NCBI GenBank assembly: GCA_037179515.1
Contig: JAXCGZ010016982.1
Coordinates: forward strand, 172,501-236,500
Source of the DNA: Halocaridina rubra
Lineage: Eukaryota > Arthropoda > Malacostraca > Decapoda > Atyidae
Length of the DNA stretch: 64,000 bases
Direction of reading: 5' to 3'
Below are positions 26,087 to 44,344 of the stretch, piece after piece (positions within the stretch are counted from its first letter, which is position 1; each line of letters opens with the position of its first letter). The notes beneath the pieces are model-generated. The model was not told the origin of the DNA. It saw only the letters and a list, made by a program, of their open reading frames with translations, and made no database searches. The translations under genes were made by a program, and so were the position numbers.

Positions 26087-27620
26087 CTAATCCCAAATTT
26101 CCCTGTAAAACCGCAGGGTATCACTCATCACTCTGACGACCTTAGTGTACCTGGTAGTGTTGGGGTCCTGAGCCTTGAGCATTGCCAACGCTTCCGTTTC
26201 ATCCAATTCCCTGGTAGTAAATCTCTTGGGCTCTAGGAATGATATTTTGTCATCCTCTTCAACCATCTGCTTGTACAGTTGAATGAGGTCACTGGCAGAC
26301 ATCTCTCCATGAGATTTCAGAAGCTCTTTTACATCATCAGCCTCCACCTCAACTTGAGCTTCTTACTCAGGGAAACTACGTTCTTGGTGACAGCCTCAGC
26401 TGTCTCCTCAAATCCTCTGAAGTCATTCACAAAAGAGGGCACAGTTTCATCCATACCCCAATTAATTTCTGCATCATTTCCTCCCAAGCAACAGTAGTAT
26501 TCCTCACGGTCTGAAGAATATTGTACAACTTCCAGAAGTCTTTGAGAGTCATGTTCTTATCCTTTTTAATTGCCCTGAGAGCCAAAGCATTTGTCTTTTG
26601 GAGGTAGTAGGCCTTGAAAGAGGCAATGACCCCCTGATCCATTGGCTGTAACAATGCAGTGGTATTAGGTGGAGGGTAAACCACATTGACATTAGGATGA
26701 AAGTCATCCAAATGGGGAGGGTGATCAGGGGCTTTGTCCAGCAATAGCAACATCTTAAAGGGCAGACCATTGGAGGCACACTACCTCCACTTCAGGCACA
26801 AAATGGTTGCTGAACCAGTCCTCAAGTATATGAAGGGTTATCCAAGCCTTTTTGTTTGACTTCTAGATGACTGGCAGTTGACCCTGCCACATGCCCTTGA
26901 GTGCCCTTAGGTTTTTTGCCAAGTAAACCAACAAGGGCTTCAGATTATAGTCTCCAGCAACAATAGCCCCATAAAGCAAAGTCAGTCTCTCCTTGCTGAC
27001 TTTATGGCTGGTGCTGTCTTCTCCTCGGCCGATGTACGTACGACTAGGAATACGCTTCCAGAACAAGCCAGAGTCATCCACTTTAAATACTTGTTTGGCA
27101 TATTATCCCCCTCCCTAATTATTTCTGCTAACACACTGGAAAACCTTTTGCTGCTTCCTCATCACCACTAGCAGCTATACCTTCTACCCTTAGCCAAAGC
27201 CTACTAGCCACGAACTCTTCACCTTCACTCCCTTCTCCCTTTTCTCTTTTCAAGGCTTCGAACAATATTTTAGCCTTTTCCTATATTACCATGAGGCTCA
27301 CTGGAATACGCTGTCGATGCTGGTCACTGAGCCAAAGCACTAGCAATTTTTCTATCTCGATCATAAAGCGACTCTGCTGCTTGGTAATCACAGTGGACAT
27401 CATAGGACTAGAACCTTTCACGTGTTCACAGATGCAAGCTTTACCTTTAATGATCATCACCACAGTCGTATGTGCTAATCTGAGTGTGCGGCCAATGTTC
27501 AGAGTAGTTTCTCTCTTTTCCGAGCATTTAACTATTTCAACTCTAATTTCCATTGCCAGGGGTTTTTCTTTTCTTTGTAGCACTGCCATCAGAACTATCA
27601 TCACTATGCTTGGGAGACAT
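26087..27620 (-). pseudogene. Tigger (TIGD1-like) transposase, degenerate
   Basis: On the minus strand it starts MSPKHSDDSSDGSATKK at 27620. A CENP-B-type helix-turn-helix region follows (EIVKCSEKRETTLNIGRTL with IIKGKACICEHVKGSSP), then, in pieces, the DDE domain: MDDSGLFWKRIPSRTYI at 27081, LTLLYGAIVAGDYNLKPLLV, LLLLDKAPDHPPHL at 26753, PPNTTALLQPMDQGVIASFK, and the tail MVEEDDKISFLEPKRFTTRE with TLRFYREIW. The order matches pogo/Tigger transposases closely. The second catalytic Asp context is changed to LLDKAP. Stops and frameshifts break it into at least four ORFs. Confidence 0.85.

Positions 27621-29542
<1,922 letters not shown>

Positions 29543-29619
<77 letters not shown>
29543..29619. 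repeat. (AT)n microsatellite
   Basis: About 38 AT units between the MITE and the next Tigger fragment. Confidence 0.95.
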
Positions 29620-30035
<416 letters not shown>

Positions 30036-30086
30036 TTTCAGTTCTGTCCTATCACACTTTTAGCCTTCCTTCCTGGTGGCGACATG

Positions 30087-33000
30087 AAATTACCTAATTG
30101 TGTTTACGGAAAAGAGCCCCAAGCTCATAACTTCCTGTCTCCTGGTCGGTTCCATTTTGTACTTAGTGATACTTATGATGCTTGTCCTTTAAACTATGGA
30201 TTGAGTTAGCATTAACTACCTCCTCACTTAGCGAATTTTAATTATCAACTACTCTTACACTAGAAAAGTAATTCCTTACATCCTGCAAAGAAGTTTTCTT
30301 ACAAAGCTTCAAACTATGACCTCTAGATCTAGTGCCAGCCATATCAAAATATTACTCTGTTATATCCCCCCTCATTCTTTTAGCTTCGTGAGATGGGAAG
30401 TATAATTCCCTCAGCCTCTCCTCATAACTGAGATTGCGTATTTCTGGCACCAGTCTCGTAGCATGTCTTTGAACTTTTCCAGCTTAACCATGTAATTTTT
30501 CAAGTGCGGATTCCAAAAGGGGGTTGCATATTCAAGCTTTGGCCTCACATAGGTTACATATATATTTCTGAATATTTCCTTGTCCATGTGCCTGAAGGGT
30601 AGCCTTCCATTTGCTAAGAAAGCATATGCTGCCCTTACTATGCCATTTATATGCATTTCTGGAGACAAATCAGCCAGTATGTTTACTCCTAGATCTCTCT
30701 CATTCTCTGCCACTTGCAGTTCTACTCCTGCCATTGAGTAATTAAGCTTGGGCTTTCTTGCACTTGTACCCATTCTCATTACCTTACATTTTGAAGTACC
30801 CTGTACTGAATTTCATTTGCCACTTTTCAGACCACTCATGGAGACTAATTAGATCTTCCTGAAGTTCTCTACCATTGTTCTCATATTTACTTTTTTCACA
30901 ATCTTTGCATCATCTGCAAGCATATTCATGAATGAATTTACAGACTCTGATAGGTAATTTTCATATACACTCAGCTCGCTTTTTACGCATTTTCAAAATA
31001 CGCGAAACTGGAATAACACCCCAAAAAAATAATAGTAAAAAAATGTGAAATACAGTACACGAAAAGACGCCCACGCAAAACATTCAAAAAAAAAAAATTT
31101 CATTTTAGTAAATAAGCAACTGCCTTAGAGGCACTTTCCCACCTTGCTGCCATGTGCATATGTTTACATGAGAATTAAAGGGACACCCTGGGTTGGGAGG
31201 GGGGAGGGGGTGAAAGGGATGATTTTCTGGCAACTTTAACGTGTGCTGGTGCCAGGTGTAAAAGGAAAGGGCGCTATCTAAACTATAAACAGCAAAAAAT
31301 TGCCCTTTTATGTAAGTATTCATAGTAAAATGATGTCATAAATGACGATATTTTGATATCCTTTCGTTGTGTTGCATTTTACATAATTTGACTTAGATAA
31401 TCAGCGTTATTGTAAGATAACTTTGTCACTAGGGATGGAAGCAAATTTGGGAAAAGTGGTATTAAGTGTTGCCATTTCTGGCAACTTTAACATGAGCTGT
31501 TGCCAGATGTAAAAGGAAAGGGCCCTATCTAAACTATAAACAGCAAAAAATTGCCATTTTATGTAAGTATTCATAGTAAAATATTGTCATAAATGACAAT
31601 GTTTTGATATCCTTTCGTTGTGTTGCATTTTACATCAATTTGACTTAGATAATCAGCGTTTCTGTACGATAACTTCGTCACTAGGGATGGAAGCAAGTGT
31701 TGGTGCCAGGTGTAAGTGGAAAGGGCTCTATCTAAACTATAAATAGCAAAATATTGCCCTTTTATGTAAGTATTCATAGTAAAATAATGTCATAAATGAC
31801 GATGTTTTGATAGCCTTTTGTTGTGTTGCATTTAACATCAATTCGACTTGGATAATCAGCGTTTCTGTACAATAACTTCGTCACTAGGGATGGAAGCAAG
31901 TGTTAGAGACTGGTACAAGGTGTTGTGGTGAGCTCATCTGATTCAGTTGTGCAAGTGAAACATATCTATGCCCATTATCATTGTGTCTAATGGAAAATGA
32001 CTTGTTACATTACGCGACTTTTACATTATACGCCACTTCTGAGAACCTATCTTCCCATTATTCCAAGAACTGGGTGTACAAGGAACAAAAGTGGCCCGAA
32101 AACTGAACCCTGTGGAACTCCACAACTAACTCTTCTCCATTCAGACACTGAGTGTCTTACTCTAACCCTCTGTTCCAGTCCTTCTAAGTAAGTTTCTTTT
32201 TCTATTCCAAGACATTTCCACCTTGCCATTGCTTGCAGGTTCTTAATAAGTCTCCTGTGCGGGACAGAGTCGAATGCTTTCTGGAAGTCTAGGAATATGC
32301 AATCTGCCCAGACCTCTCTTTCCTGTAAGATTCGGCTTACCTCATCATAAATTTTTAAAAAGTTTGTTACAGTTGAAGTACCCTCTCTGAAGCCATGTTG
32401 AGTTACTGACAAAAAGTTGAATGATTCCAAGTGAATACAGATATGTTTCCTTAGTAGTTTCTCCATAACTCTGCAAAGTATGCTAGACAAGGAAACAGGT
32501 CTTTAGTTTAGAGCCGTGACCTTCCTTCCCTTTTTGAAGATAGGTACCACGTTTACTTGTTTCGAGCATCTTGGAATTTCCCCTGACTCCAGAGACTTTT
32601 CATATATGATACTTAGTGTTGTTGATATTGATTTAACACATTTCCTAAGTACATAAGGGAATATATCATTACGACTCGTAGCTTTATGGGCATCTAATTC
32701 TTTCAGTGGTTTGGATCCCTCTGTGGTTGAAAAGATGATGTTCTCTACTATAAGCCCATGAGTTCCTATCTGCAATCTAAGGGGATGGGGTATTTTCTAC
32801 TGCAGATCTCTTCATCTGTCTAAGTGATGCTTCCATCGACTCTCTTTAGCTTTAAAACCTGTTCTTTTATCTTCAGTCCTCCTCTGATAAAGCTGTGGAA
32901 AAGTTTGGGATTTTCTTTAGCCCTCCTGGTGATATCCCTCTTATAGTCTCTCTCTGCCTGTCTTCTTATACTTAGGTAATCATTTCTCGCTCGTTCATAA

Positions 33001-33139
33001 GTCTGCTAGGCTTTTATGTTTTTTCTCCTCCTATACCTTTTCTGGCATTTGTCTCTCCACTCCTTAGCTCTCTTACACATTATTAAACCATTTCTCTCTG
33101 GCATGAATAATTCGCATATTGGTGGAAGGTATGCAACCT
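30087..33139 (-). pseudogene. CR1/L2-like LINE copy, split by a DNA transposon
   Basis: The 3' part is 30960-30087 (VRPKLEYATPFWNPHLKNYM and the family tail ATTACCTAATTGTGTTTACG). The 5' part is 33139-32079 (RT with ESFNFLSVTQHGFREG, CIFLDFQKAFDSVPHRRLI and SCGVPQGSVFGPLLFLV). The two parts join exactly once the 30968-32076 element is removed. Frameshifts and stops make it inactive. It is 5' truncated within the linker between endonuclease and RT. Confidence 0.85.
30968..32076. mobile_element. 1109-bp non-autonomous TA-flanked DNA transposon
   Basis: The termini are CACTCAGCTCGCTTTTTACG on the left and, on the opposite strand of the right end, CACCCAGTTCTTGGAATAAT. A TA dinucleotide follows at each side. 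The uninterrupted LINE copies show one TA at this place, so the target duplication is confirmed by paralogy. Inside are three to four imperfect repeats of 200-250 bp carrying TGTAAGTATTCATAGTAAAA (31311, 31562, 31764). No transposase remains. The terminus is shared with the element ending at 4828. Confidence 0.75.
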
Positions 33140-33477
33140 GTGGGGTTAAAAGCATGCATGCATGCAGCACTGTCAACTCTCTTCTTCAAAACTGTCCTCT
33201 AATCTTACCTCTTCCCAATTATGGATTCTACTTCACCGATTAGACTGACATCCATTCCAAGAATAAGTCACCTACGGGGCCACCATGACCCGTTCCATCC
33301 TCATGTGGAATATCCAAACCAACCAACCAACTATATCTATAGAAACTAAAAAGAATCCATTTCAATTATCACTTCTTTTTTTTTTAAAGGGATGAACCAA
33401 CCTAACCTAATATTGAAATGTTTTCCTAAAGGAAGGTGTCAAAATAAAAATATCTTCTGAATGTCATAATTTCGTAT
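33140..33477. other. Unassigned sequence
   Basis: Contains CATCCATTCCAAGAATAAGT followed by an (AACC)n-like end near 33318-33332. It may be another retroelement tail. No coding sequence is recognised. Confidence 0.3.
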
Positions 33478-33646
33478 TTTTTTTTTTATTTTTATTGTGA
33501 CACCAGGATGGGCCAAAAAAAATATATATAAAATAAAACAGCCCTCATCGGGACTGGGCACGAAAAATACATAAAGAGAAACAGAGATGGAGTGTAATGA
33601 CTTGTCAGATGTGAAGGGATAAAAGATGTGTGATAAATATCCAAGG
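33478..33646 (-). mobile_element. Short internally deleted LINE derivative, copy 3
   Basis: The minus strand reads ATTTATCACACATCTTTTAT, CTGACAAGTCATTACACTCC, CGTGCCCAGTCCCGATGAGG and CCATCCTGGTGTCACAATAA, then an A-rich tail. It is very close to copy 1 over its shared part. The 5' end is truncated. Confidence 0.65.
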
Positions 33647-34496
33647 ATTTGCACATATACTCGAGTTCTTTGGGCTAATTCCTGGGAAGAGGAGAGGGTA
33701 TGAACCGAAAAAAAAAGACTTTATAATTCAAAGTCCTGCAGGTTTTTCGTTTTGATTTGGCCATCAGTAGGTTTTCTTACAGTGCCATCTATGAAAATAT
33801 ATGATTTTATTATTTACATATGATCTTCGACTGGTATGAAGAATCAATACATTCTTATGTCATAATAAGCAAACTCTTCCTACAAAAAGGATGTCTAACT
33901 TACTTTTAACCCTCAACAAGCACGGTAGGCTGATCTGAAAGAATGAGCTGAGTCCATTTGGAAAGAAGAAGAAAATAAATCCTAGTTCATAATAAGCACA
34001 TTTCCTTAATTGTATCTACTATACCATGCATGGGAGAGAACCTTTTGCTGGTAACTTCTGTCCCCTGATAATTTGATTATAATTTTTTTTTTTAAATGCT
34101 TGGTTCTTTATGGGCATTTACTACTTCTTCGCTTAGTGAAACTATATATGAATAGTTTCGATAACATCTGTATTTCGTTAATATCTGAAGGATCCCTCTT
34201 GATTTTATAACTATGACATCCCAAAGTGGTTCTTAGAGCTTCTCTTCACCAGAATGTTATTGGCGTTAAGGAGTAGGTGATGCAACCTCCGTTTGGTAGC
34301 ATCTGTCAACTCAGCACTCCATAAGCCACCCATAATATGCATTCTAATAATGATTGATCGGGAGTTTCATGCGTGAGACCAAATTTAGGATCTTGTGAAG
34401 TAATGCAAATATTACTCATATATAGTACATATTTATCATCGTAAGTGTACAAGATTCCCAATAGCAATTTAAAGATAAACATTTTTACCCGCTACA
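33647..34496. other. No recognisable feature
   Basis: AT-rich sequence with no ORF of note. Confidence 0.45.
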
Positions 34497-34622
34497 GTCT
34501 GAGGTTAGAAAGGGCATTCAATCAGGGTAACGGTCACACATGCCAAAACCAAAAAGTCTTTTCCAAGAAGACACCGTCTTAGCCCTTAGTCAATAAGGTA
34601 TTCCGTGACGTAAAAAAGTGTA
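34497..34622 (+). mobile_element. SINE body, headless copy
   Basis: CTGAGGTTAGAAAGGGCATT through CCGTGACGTAAAAAAGTG aligns along its length with the body of the tRNA-derived SINE at 1826-2016 (CTGAAGTTAGCAAGGGCACG through CCGTGACGTAAAACCG). The tRNA-like head is missing. Confidence 0.65.
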
Positions 34623-35533
34623 CTCATATCTAGAATAACTAAACTCGAACAAAATGCCGAACTCTTTACTGATCTTTATATACTAAATAATTATAAAGAT
34701 TGTTTTCACCCCCTCACATCCTCTTAGAGTCTGTTAATATTAGTTTCCTCCATATTTCTTAAATTAGAGAATGAAAACATGTATATTTCATGTATCAAAA
34801 TAATTATAAGTAAATTTACAGGAATCTCCTCAGTACCCGATTATAATGAACTTGGGTTACTATTGTCCACCATCTTGAACAAAATTAGACCTTATCTTCT
34901 CCAGGTAGGAATATAGTTCATTCTCTTTAACCATCTTAGAATTACCGGTACGTATGTACTGCAGGGATGTACAGTTATGCAGAAAAACTCTGTAGCTTGA
35001 TATTGTATTTTAGTATATCCTGGACGAAGCTTTAAACTGCGTGTAACACGAATTCGTACAATTTCGAGCAGCTTATTGCAAGAATGGACAATTTCTCCTT
35101 GATAATATTAAGAGTGAAATATATAATTAAAAAATAGTGAATGAAAAATTCCGTGTGGATCATTTATAATTTTACACTTGGGTTAGGTTAGGTCAAGTTA
35201 TTAGGTAAAGTGAGGGACTATTGTCCTTTTAAGCATTTGACTTTAGGACAATTTTCCTAGGGACAGGTGTCCTATGGCGCGATTGACCCGAGAGGAATTG
35301 TTTCACCACCGTTCATATAGCGTACCCAATAAGCCCTAAAAATACGATATGTAACGAGGGAAAGTTTATTTTAATTATATATTACTTGATTAACCTTGAA
35401 AGTAAGGCCAGGGTTAAATTTAAGCACTAATTTGATTGTGGGAAATGGGAGCCTTTAGATTCCCTTTACCTAGGTAAACTACGCATGCATTCGGGCTGAC
35501 GGATATAAATTACGCCCGTGAGTGTCCCTTGTA
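34623..35533. other. No recognisable feature
   Basis: Unique-looking AT-rich sequence with no ORF or repeat recognised. Confidence 0.45.
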
Positions 35534-37711
35534 ATTACCTAATTGTGTTTACGGGAAAGAGCCCAAAGCTCGTATCTTCCCGTCTCCTGATCGGTTCCAT
35601 TTTATACTTGGTGATACTTATCATACCTGTCCTTAAAACTATGGATTGAGATAGCATTAACTACCTCCTCGCTTAGCCAATTCCAATTATCAACTACTCT
35701 TACACTGAAAAAGTATTTCCTTACATCCTGCAATGAAGTTTTCTTACGAAGCTTCAAACTATGACCTCTAATTCTAGAGCCAGCCATATCAAAATATCGA
35801 TCCCTATCCACTCCATCATAACCATGAAGGAGTTTAAAGACTGTCACCATATCCCCCCTCAATCTTCTAGCTTCGAGTGATGGTAAGTCTAATTCCCTCA
35901 GCCTCTCATCATAACTGAGATTGCGTATTTCTGGCACCAGTTTCGTGGCATGTCTTTGAACTTTTTCAAGCTTAGCTATGTGCTTTTTCAAGTGTGGATT
36001 CCAAAAGGGGGCTGCATATTCGAGTTTTGGCCTCACATAGGATACATAAATATTTCTGAACATTTCCTTGTCCATGTGCCTGAAGGCTACCCTTACATTT
36101 GATAAGAATGCATATGCTTCCCTTACTATGCCATTTATATGTATTTCTGGAGACAAATCTGCCAGTATGTTTACTCCTAGATCTCTCTCATTTTCTATCT
36201 CTTGAAGTTGTACTCCAGCCACCGAATAGTCAAGCGTGGGCCTTCTTGTACTTGTACCCTTTCTCATTACCTTACATTTTGAAGTATTGAATTTCATTAG
36301 CCATTTTTCTGACCACACATGCAGACTATTTAGATCTTCCTGAAGTTCTCTACCATTGTTCTCGTTTTTTACTTTCATCTTTGCATCATCTGCAAATGTA
36401 TTCATGAATGAATTTACAGACTCTGCTAGGTCATTTACATATACAAGGAACAAAAGTGGCCCTAAAACTGAACCCTGTGGAACTCCACTACTAACTCTTC
36501 TCCATTCAGACACCGAGTGTCTTACTCTAACCCTCTGTTCCCTTCCTTCTAAGTAAGTTTTTATCCATTCCAAGACATTTCCACCTATTCTAGCCATTGC
36601 TTGCAGCTTCCTAATAAGTCTCCCATGTGGAACAGTGTCAAACGCTTTCTGGAAGTCTAGGAATATGCAGTCTGCCCAGACCTCTCTTTCCTGTAAGATT
36701 CGGCTTACCTCATCATAAAATTGTAATAAGTTTGTTACTGTTGATCTACCTTCTCTGAAGCCATGTTGCCTCACTGACAAAAAGTTGAAGGATTCCAAGT
36801 AAAAGAGAGATATGTTTCCTTAGTAGTTTCTCCATAAGTTTGCAAACTATGCTGGTCAAGGAAACTGGTCTATAGTTCAGAGCCGTATCCCTCCTTCCCT
36901 TTTTGAAGATAGGTATCACATATGCTTGTTTCCAGCATCTTGGAATCTCCCCGGACTCCAGTGACTTTTTAAATATGATACCCAGTGCCACTGATATTGA
37001 GTTTGCGCATTTTTTAAGTACATGAGGGGATATGTCATCAGGACCTGTAGCTTTATGAACATCTAAATCCATCAGCGCTTTGCATACCTCTGTGGCTGTA
37101 AGGTTGATGTTCTCTAATACCGGCCCTTGAGCTTCTGTCTCTGCAATCTGAGGGGGTGGGGTATTTTCTACTGTAAATACTGACTGTCAGTGATGCTTCC
37201 ATCCTCTCTCTTTAGCCTTAAAACCTGTTCTTTTACCTTCAGTTTTCCTCTGATATAGCTGTGGAAAAGCTTGGGATTTTCTTTAGCCTTCCTGGTGATG
37301 TCCCTCTCATAGTCTCTCTCTGCCTCTCTCCTTTTACTTAGGTAGTCATATCTTGCTCTTTTGTAGGTTTGCCAGGCATTTATGTTTTTTCTCCTCCTAT
37401 TCCTTTTCCAGCATTTGTCTCTCCACTCCTTAACTCTTTTACACTCATTATCGAACCATTTTTCTCTGGCATGAATTACACCTACTTTGGTGACAGGTAT
37501 GCAGCAATCTACTATCTTCCCATATTTCTCACAAAAGATGTCATACATTTCTTGTACAGATTTGTTGTAAAATAAGGTTCTCCAGTCAATAACTGCAAAA
37601 AGCTCATTCATTTTGATGTAATCTCCTTTCGGATAGTTCCTCCTCATGTCCTCAGTGCCTCTACTCTCAGGAAGAATATCTTCAATGATATACTCCATCA
37701 ACAACACACAG
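35534..37711 (-). pseudogene. CR1/L2-like LINE, 5'-truncated copy with nearly open RT
   Basis: The minus strand holds a 398-codon ORF (36798-35602) covering the RT palm to the C-terminus: CIFLDFQKAFDTVPHGRLI, SSGVPQGSVLGPLLFLVYVN, FADDAK, then YVRPKLEYAAPFWNPHLKKH and SVRVVDNWNWLSEEVVNAIS. Two further ORFs cover the RT start (37072-36746) and the linker (37782-37168). A frameshift near 36800 and a deletion near 37187 break it. It differs little from the intact copy at 46991, so it is fairly young. The 5' end stops at the SDHCVLLMEY codons, where a foldback element begins. Confidence 0.9.
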
Positions 37712-38477
37712 TGTAAGTTAGAAATTTCATGTGGCTTCTCTGTTCTTTGTACCAAGCCCAGAGTTGGCGCCCAAACTGGCATTCTTTAGGCACCCCCCAC
37801 ACCATAAGTTATAGTTTGTTCCCCCCTTCTCTGGAAGCCTATTGGTGGAGGCACTACTTAGAAACTATGCCGTGCCATCTCTTGGTGTATTTGAATGTCT
37901 CGAGGTGGTACAAAAGGGTCACCCAATGACCAATGGGAGTCAGAGTATTGTTGGCGCCTTTACAGATAACATTATATTAAGGGGGCGGGGGCATTGAGGC
38001 CTAGAGGTAATTGTAGCGTCTAAATAAACTAAGTGTTAAGTATCTTCACATATCTATTATCACCTTGCATACTGTAGATCTGGTTTGTAGTAAGAGAATA
38101 TCCATTTTGACACTATCTCACCGCTGCCACCAGATATACAGCCTGCAAGGTGATAAAAGATATGCAAAGATACTTAACACTTAGTTTATTTAGATGCTAC
38201 AATTAACTCTAGGCCTCAATGCCCCCGTCCCCTTAATGTAATGTGATCGGTATAGGCGCCAACAATACTCTGACTCCCCTCGGTCGTTGGTTGACTATGC
38301 CCCGCCAATAGATGGCGGGGCATAGTTTCTTGGTCGTGCCTCCACCAATAAGTTTCCAGAGAAGGGGGGAACACTCCATAACCTGTGGTGTGGGGGGGTG
38401 CCTAAAGCACTCCTGTTTGGGCACCAACTCTGGGCTTGGTAAGAACAGAGAAGCCACCTGAGATTATTAACTTACAC
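37711..38477. mobile_element. 767-bp foldback element with ~350-bp inverted arms
   Basis: The left arm (37711-38084) and right arm (38129-38477) are inverted copies along their whole length. The end GTGTAAGTTAGAAATTTCAT pairs with TGAGATTATTAACTTACAC. TGGCTTCTCTGTTCTT pairs with AAGAACAGAGAAGCCA. The inner AACTAAGTGTTAAGTATCTT pairs with AAGATACTTAACACTTAGTT. The loop is about 44 bases. There are no ORFs. Its left end adjoins the truncated LINE. It could be a foldback transposon or a MITE with extended arms. Confidence 0.8.
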
Positions 38478-41897
<3,420 letters not shown>

Positions 41898-42339
41898 ATA
41901 TACAGGTATACCTCGGCTTAGGTCGTTTCGAGTTAAGTCGTTCTCGATTATACGTCGGTTTTAAAAAAAATATATGGAAAAATTAAAAAATAAATGAAAA
42001 TAAAGTTCACGTCATTATAATCAACTTTACGTCTGTTCGCTACAAATATTGGAATCATAATATCACTAGAAAACCATTAAAAGCTCATGAAATCATGTTA
42101 CTGTACAATAATTAAAAATAGAAGCACATAAAATCATGTTATTGTACAAAAAATAAGAATAAAAGCATATAAAATCTTATTAAAATACGTACAGTAGTTG
42201 CAATATCTACCGTTTGGCGTCGTCACTCGTCATTCCCGCGAAACCGCTATTGTTTTGAATTGATTAATTCATGCGCGGTATATGTCTGTTTATCGGCTAC
42301 TCTCATTCTCATTCATTTGTGACCTTATATTTTGCCCCC

Positions 42340-42435
42340 ATGGCACCTAAGAAAATTCCTAGTGCAAGTGCTAAGCGTCATGGTATAACGCTTGACGATA
42401 AACTGGTTATGATCGGATATTATGAAGAAAATTGA
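42340..42435 (+). pseudogene. Tigger transposase N-terminal remnant
   Basis: 31 codons open with MAPKKIPSASAKRHG and continue through the start of a helix-turn-helix (ITLDDKLVMIGYYEEN), ending in TGA. The sequence at the stop is also the first unit boundary of the 180-bp minisatellite, so the array appears to have grown out of transposase coding DNA. Confidence 0.6.
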
Positions 42436-43420
42436 AAAAAAGCATTAAGAGCAAACAGCAAAGTTATTTTTAATATAATATTGTCAGGGAAATAGCATGT
42501 GAGGGTGCATCAGCTGATTCGGAAGTAGCAAAACGTTTGCCGATAGAGGTTCGTTCCTAGGCTGCCAGGTACAGGGAAATTTCCTTGTTTTAGGGAAATT
42601 CAGGTGGGTACAGGGAAACAGGGAAGAAACTTAAAAATTCACTAAAATCTAGGGAAAATCCAAAAAAGAAAGAGGGAAAATCTAGGGAAATTCTGGAGAA
42701 CTAGCTATTATTATTCTAATTCTTTATATTTTTACTCTGTGTGGTAATTGAGATGAAGAAATTGAAATGTATATAGCCTTGTGTATGTATCTATAACGGG
42801 GATATTTTGAGCCAAATAGGGAAATTTTGTAAGCGAATCTAGGGAATTTTTGAAAGCTTGACCTGGCAGCACTGGTTCGTTCTCCCGCATCGTTCTCCTC
42901 TTCTACCGCTTAATGCAATCGGATATTATGAAGAAAATTGAATAAAAGCATTAAGAACAAACAGCAAAGTTATTTTTAATATAATATTGTCAGGAAAATA
43001 GCGTGTGAGGGTGCATCAGCTGATACGGAAGTAGCAAAACGTTTACCGATAGAGGTTCGTTCTCCCGCATCCTACTCCTCTTCTACCGCTTAATGCAATC
43101 GGATATTATGAAGAAAATTGAATCAAAGCATTAAGAACAAACAGCAAACATATTTTTAATATAATATCGTCAGGGAAATAACATGTGAGGGTGCATCAGC
43201 TGATACGGAAGTAGCAAAACGTTTGCCAATAGAGGCTCGTTCTCCCGCATCCTACTCCTCTTCTACAGCTTAATGCGATCGGATATTATGCAGAAAATTA
43301 AAAAAAAGCATTAAGAACAAACAGCAAACATATTTTTAATATAATATTGTCAGGGAAATAGCGTGTGCGGGCGCATCAGCTGATACGGAAGTGACAAAAC
43401 GTATGCATCCTCGTCCTCAC
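42411..43420 (+). repeat. 180-bp minisatellite, four units plus part
   Basis: ATCGGATATTATG recurs at 42411, 42918, 43098 and 43278. The last three are spaced exactly 180 bases, and the first gap is longer by the 326-bp MITE insertion (element plus target duplication). Units share GTGAGGGTGCATCAGCTGAT and GTTCTCCCGCATC-type blocks and differ by a few percent. Confidence 0.95.
42557..42874. mobile_element. 318-bp hAT-type MITE
   Basis: The ends are CTAGGCTGCCAGGTACAGGG and, reverse complemented, CAGTGCTGCCAGGTCAAGC. They are flanked by perfect 8-bp duplications GTTCGTTC at 42549-42556 and 42875-42882. An 8-bp duplication and a CAGTG-TGCCA-like terminus are typical of the hAT superfamily. The interior has repeated AGGGAAA words and no ORF. 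Removing it restores the 180-bp period of the host array. Confidence 0.85.
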
Positions 43421-43885
43421 TGCCACCATCAGTGTTGCCAGAATACATGAATGAGAGAAATGATAAATATAAAAAACATACATGTAAGCTGGTAAGTTAT
43501 TTCAGGTATCTTAAAGATGAAGTACATTTTTATTTAAATTGCATACTACCATCTTGTAATTAATATATATCTTAAAATGTACCATACATTTGAAAATAAA
43601 AACATCTGCTTTATCTGGCAACACTGGCAAAATTTATAAAAAGAATTTGTAGAAAAAGAAATCAAATAATAAAAACCGCACAAACAATCTAGCAAAGCAA
43701 ACCAAGACTTGGGAGCCGTTGCAGAAGGCATATCCCACCCAATTATACTACTACTACTACTACTACTACAGTAAATATGTATATCTAGGCTAGCCTAGAG
43801 ACAAGTTAATTCGATTTAAGTCGTTTTTCAACTTAAGTAGTCTCTCCTAGAACCAATTAACGACGTTGGGTGAGGTATACCTGTA

Positions 43886-44344
<459 letters not shown>

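Larger units (their letters stand above)
41903..43883 (+). mobile_element. Tigger-like element with 12-bp perfect termini and 180-bp repeats
   Basis: CAGGTATACCTC begins at 41903 and its exact reverse complement ends at 43883, each flanked by TA (41901-41902 and 43884-43885). This terminus and the TA duplication are characteristic of the pogo/Tigger group. A short coding remnant at 42340-42435 reads MAPKKIPSASAKRHG, then LDDKLVMIGYYEEN and a stop, the start of a CENP-B-type transposase. The rest is the 180-bp minisatellite, interrupted by a MITE. Confidence 0.85.

Noticed and set aside
42411..43420. A CRISPR-like repeat array
   Set aside because: The whole 180-bp unit is repeated with no unique spacers, in a eukaryotic transposon. 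It is a minisatellite.
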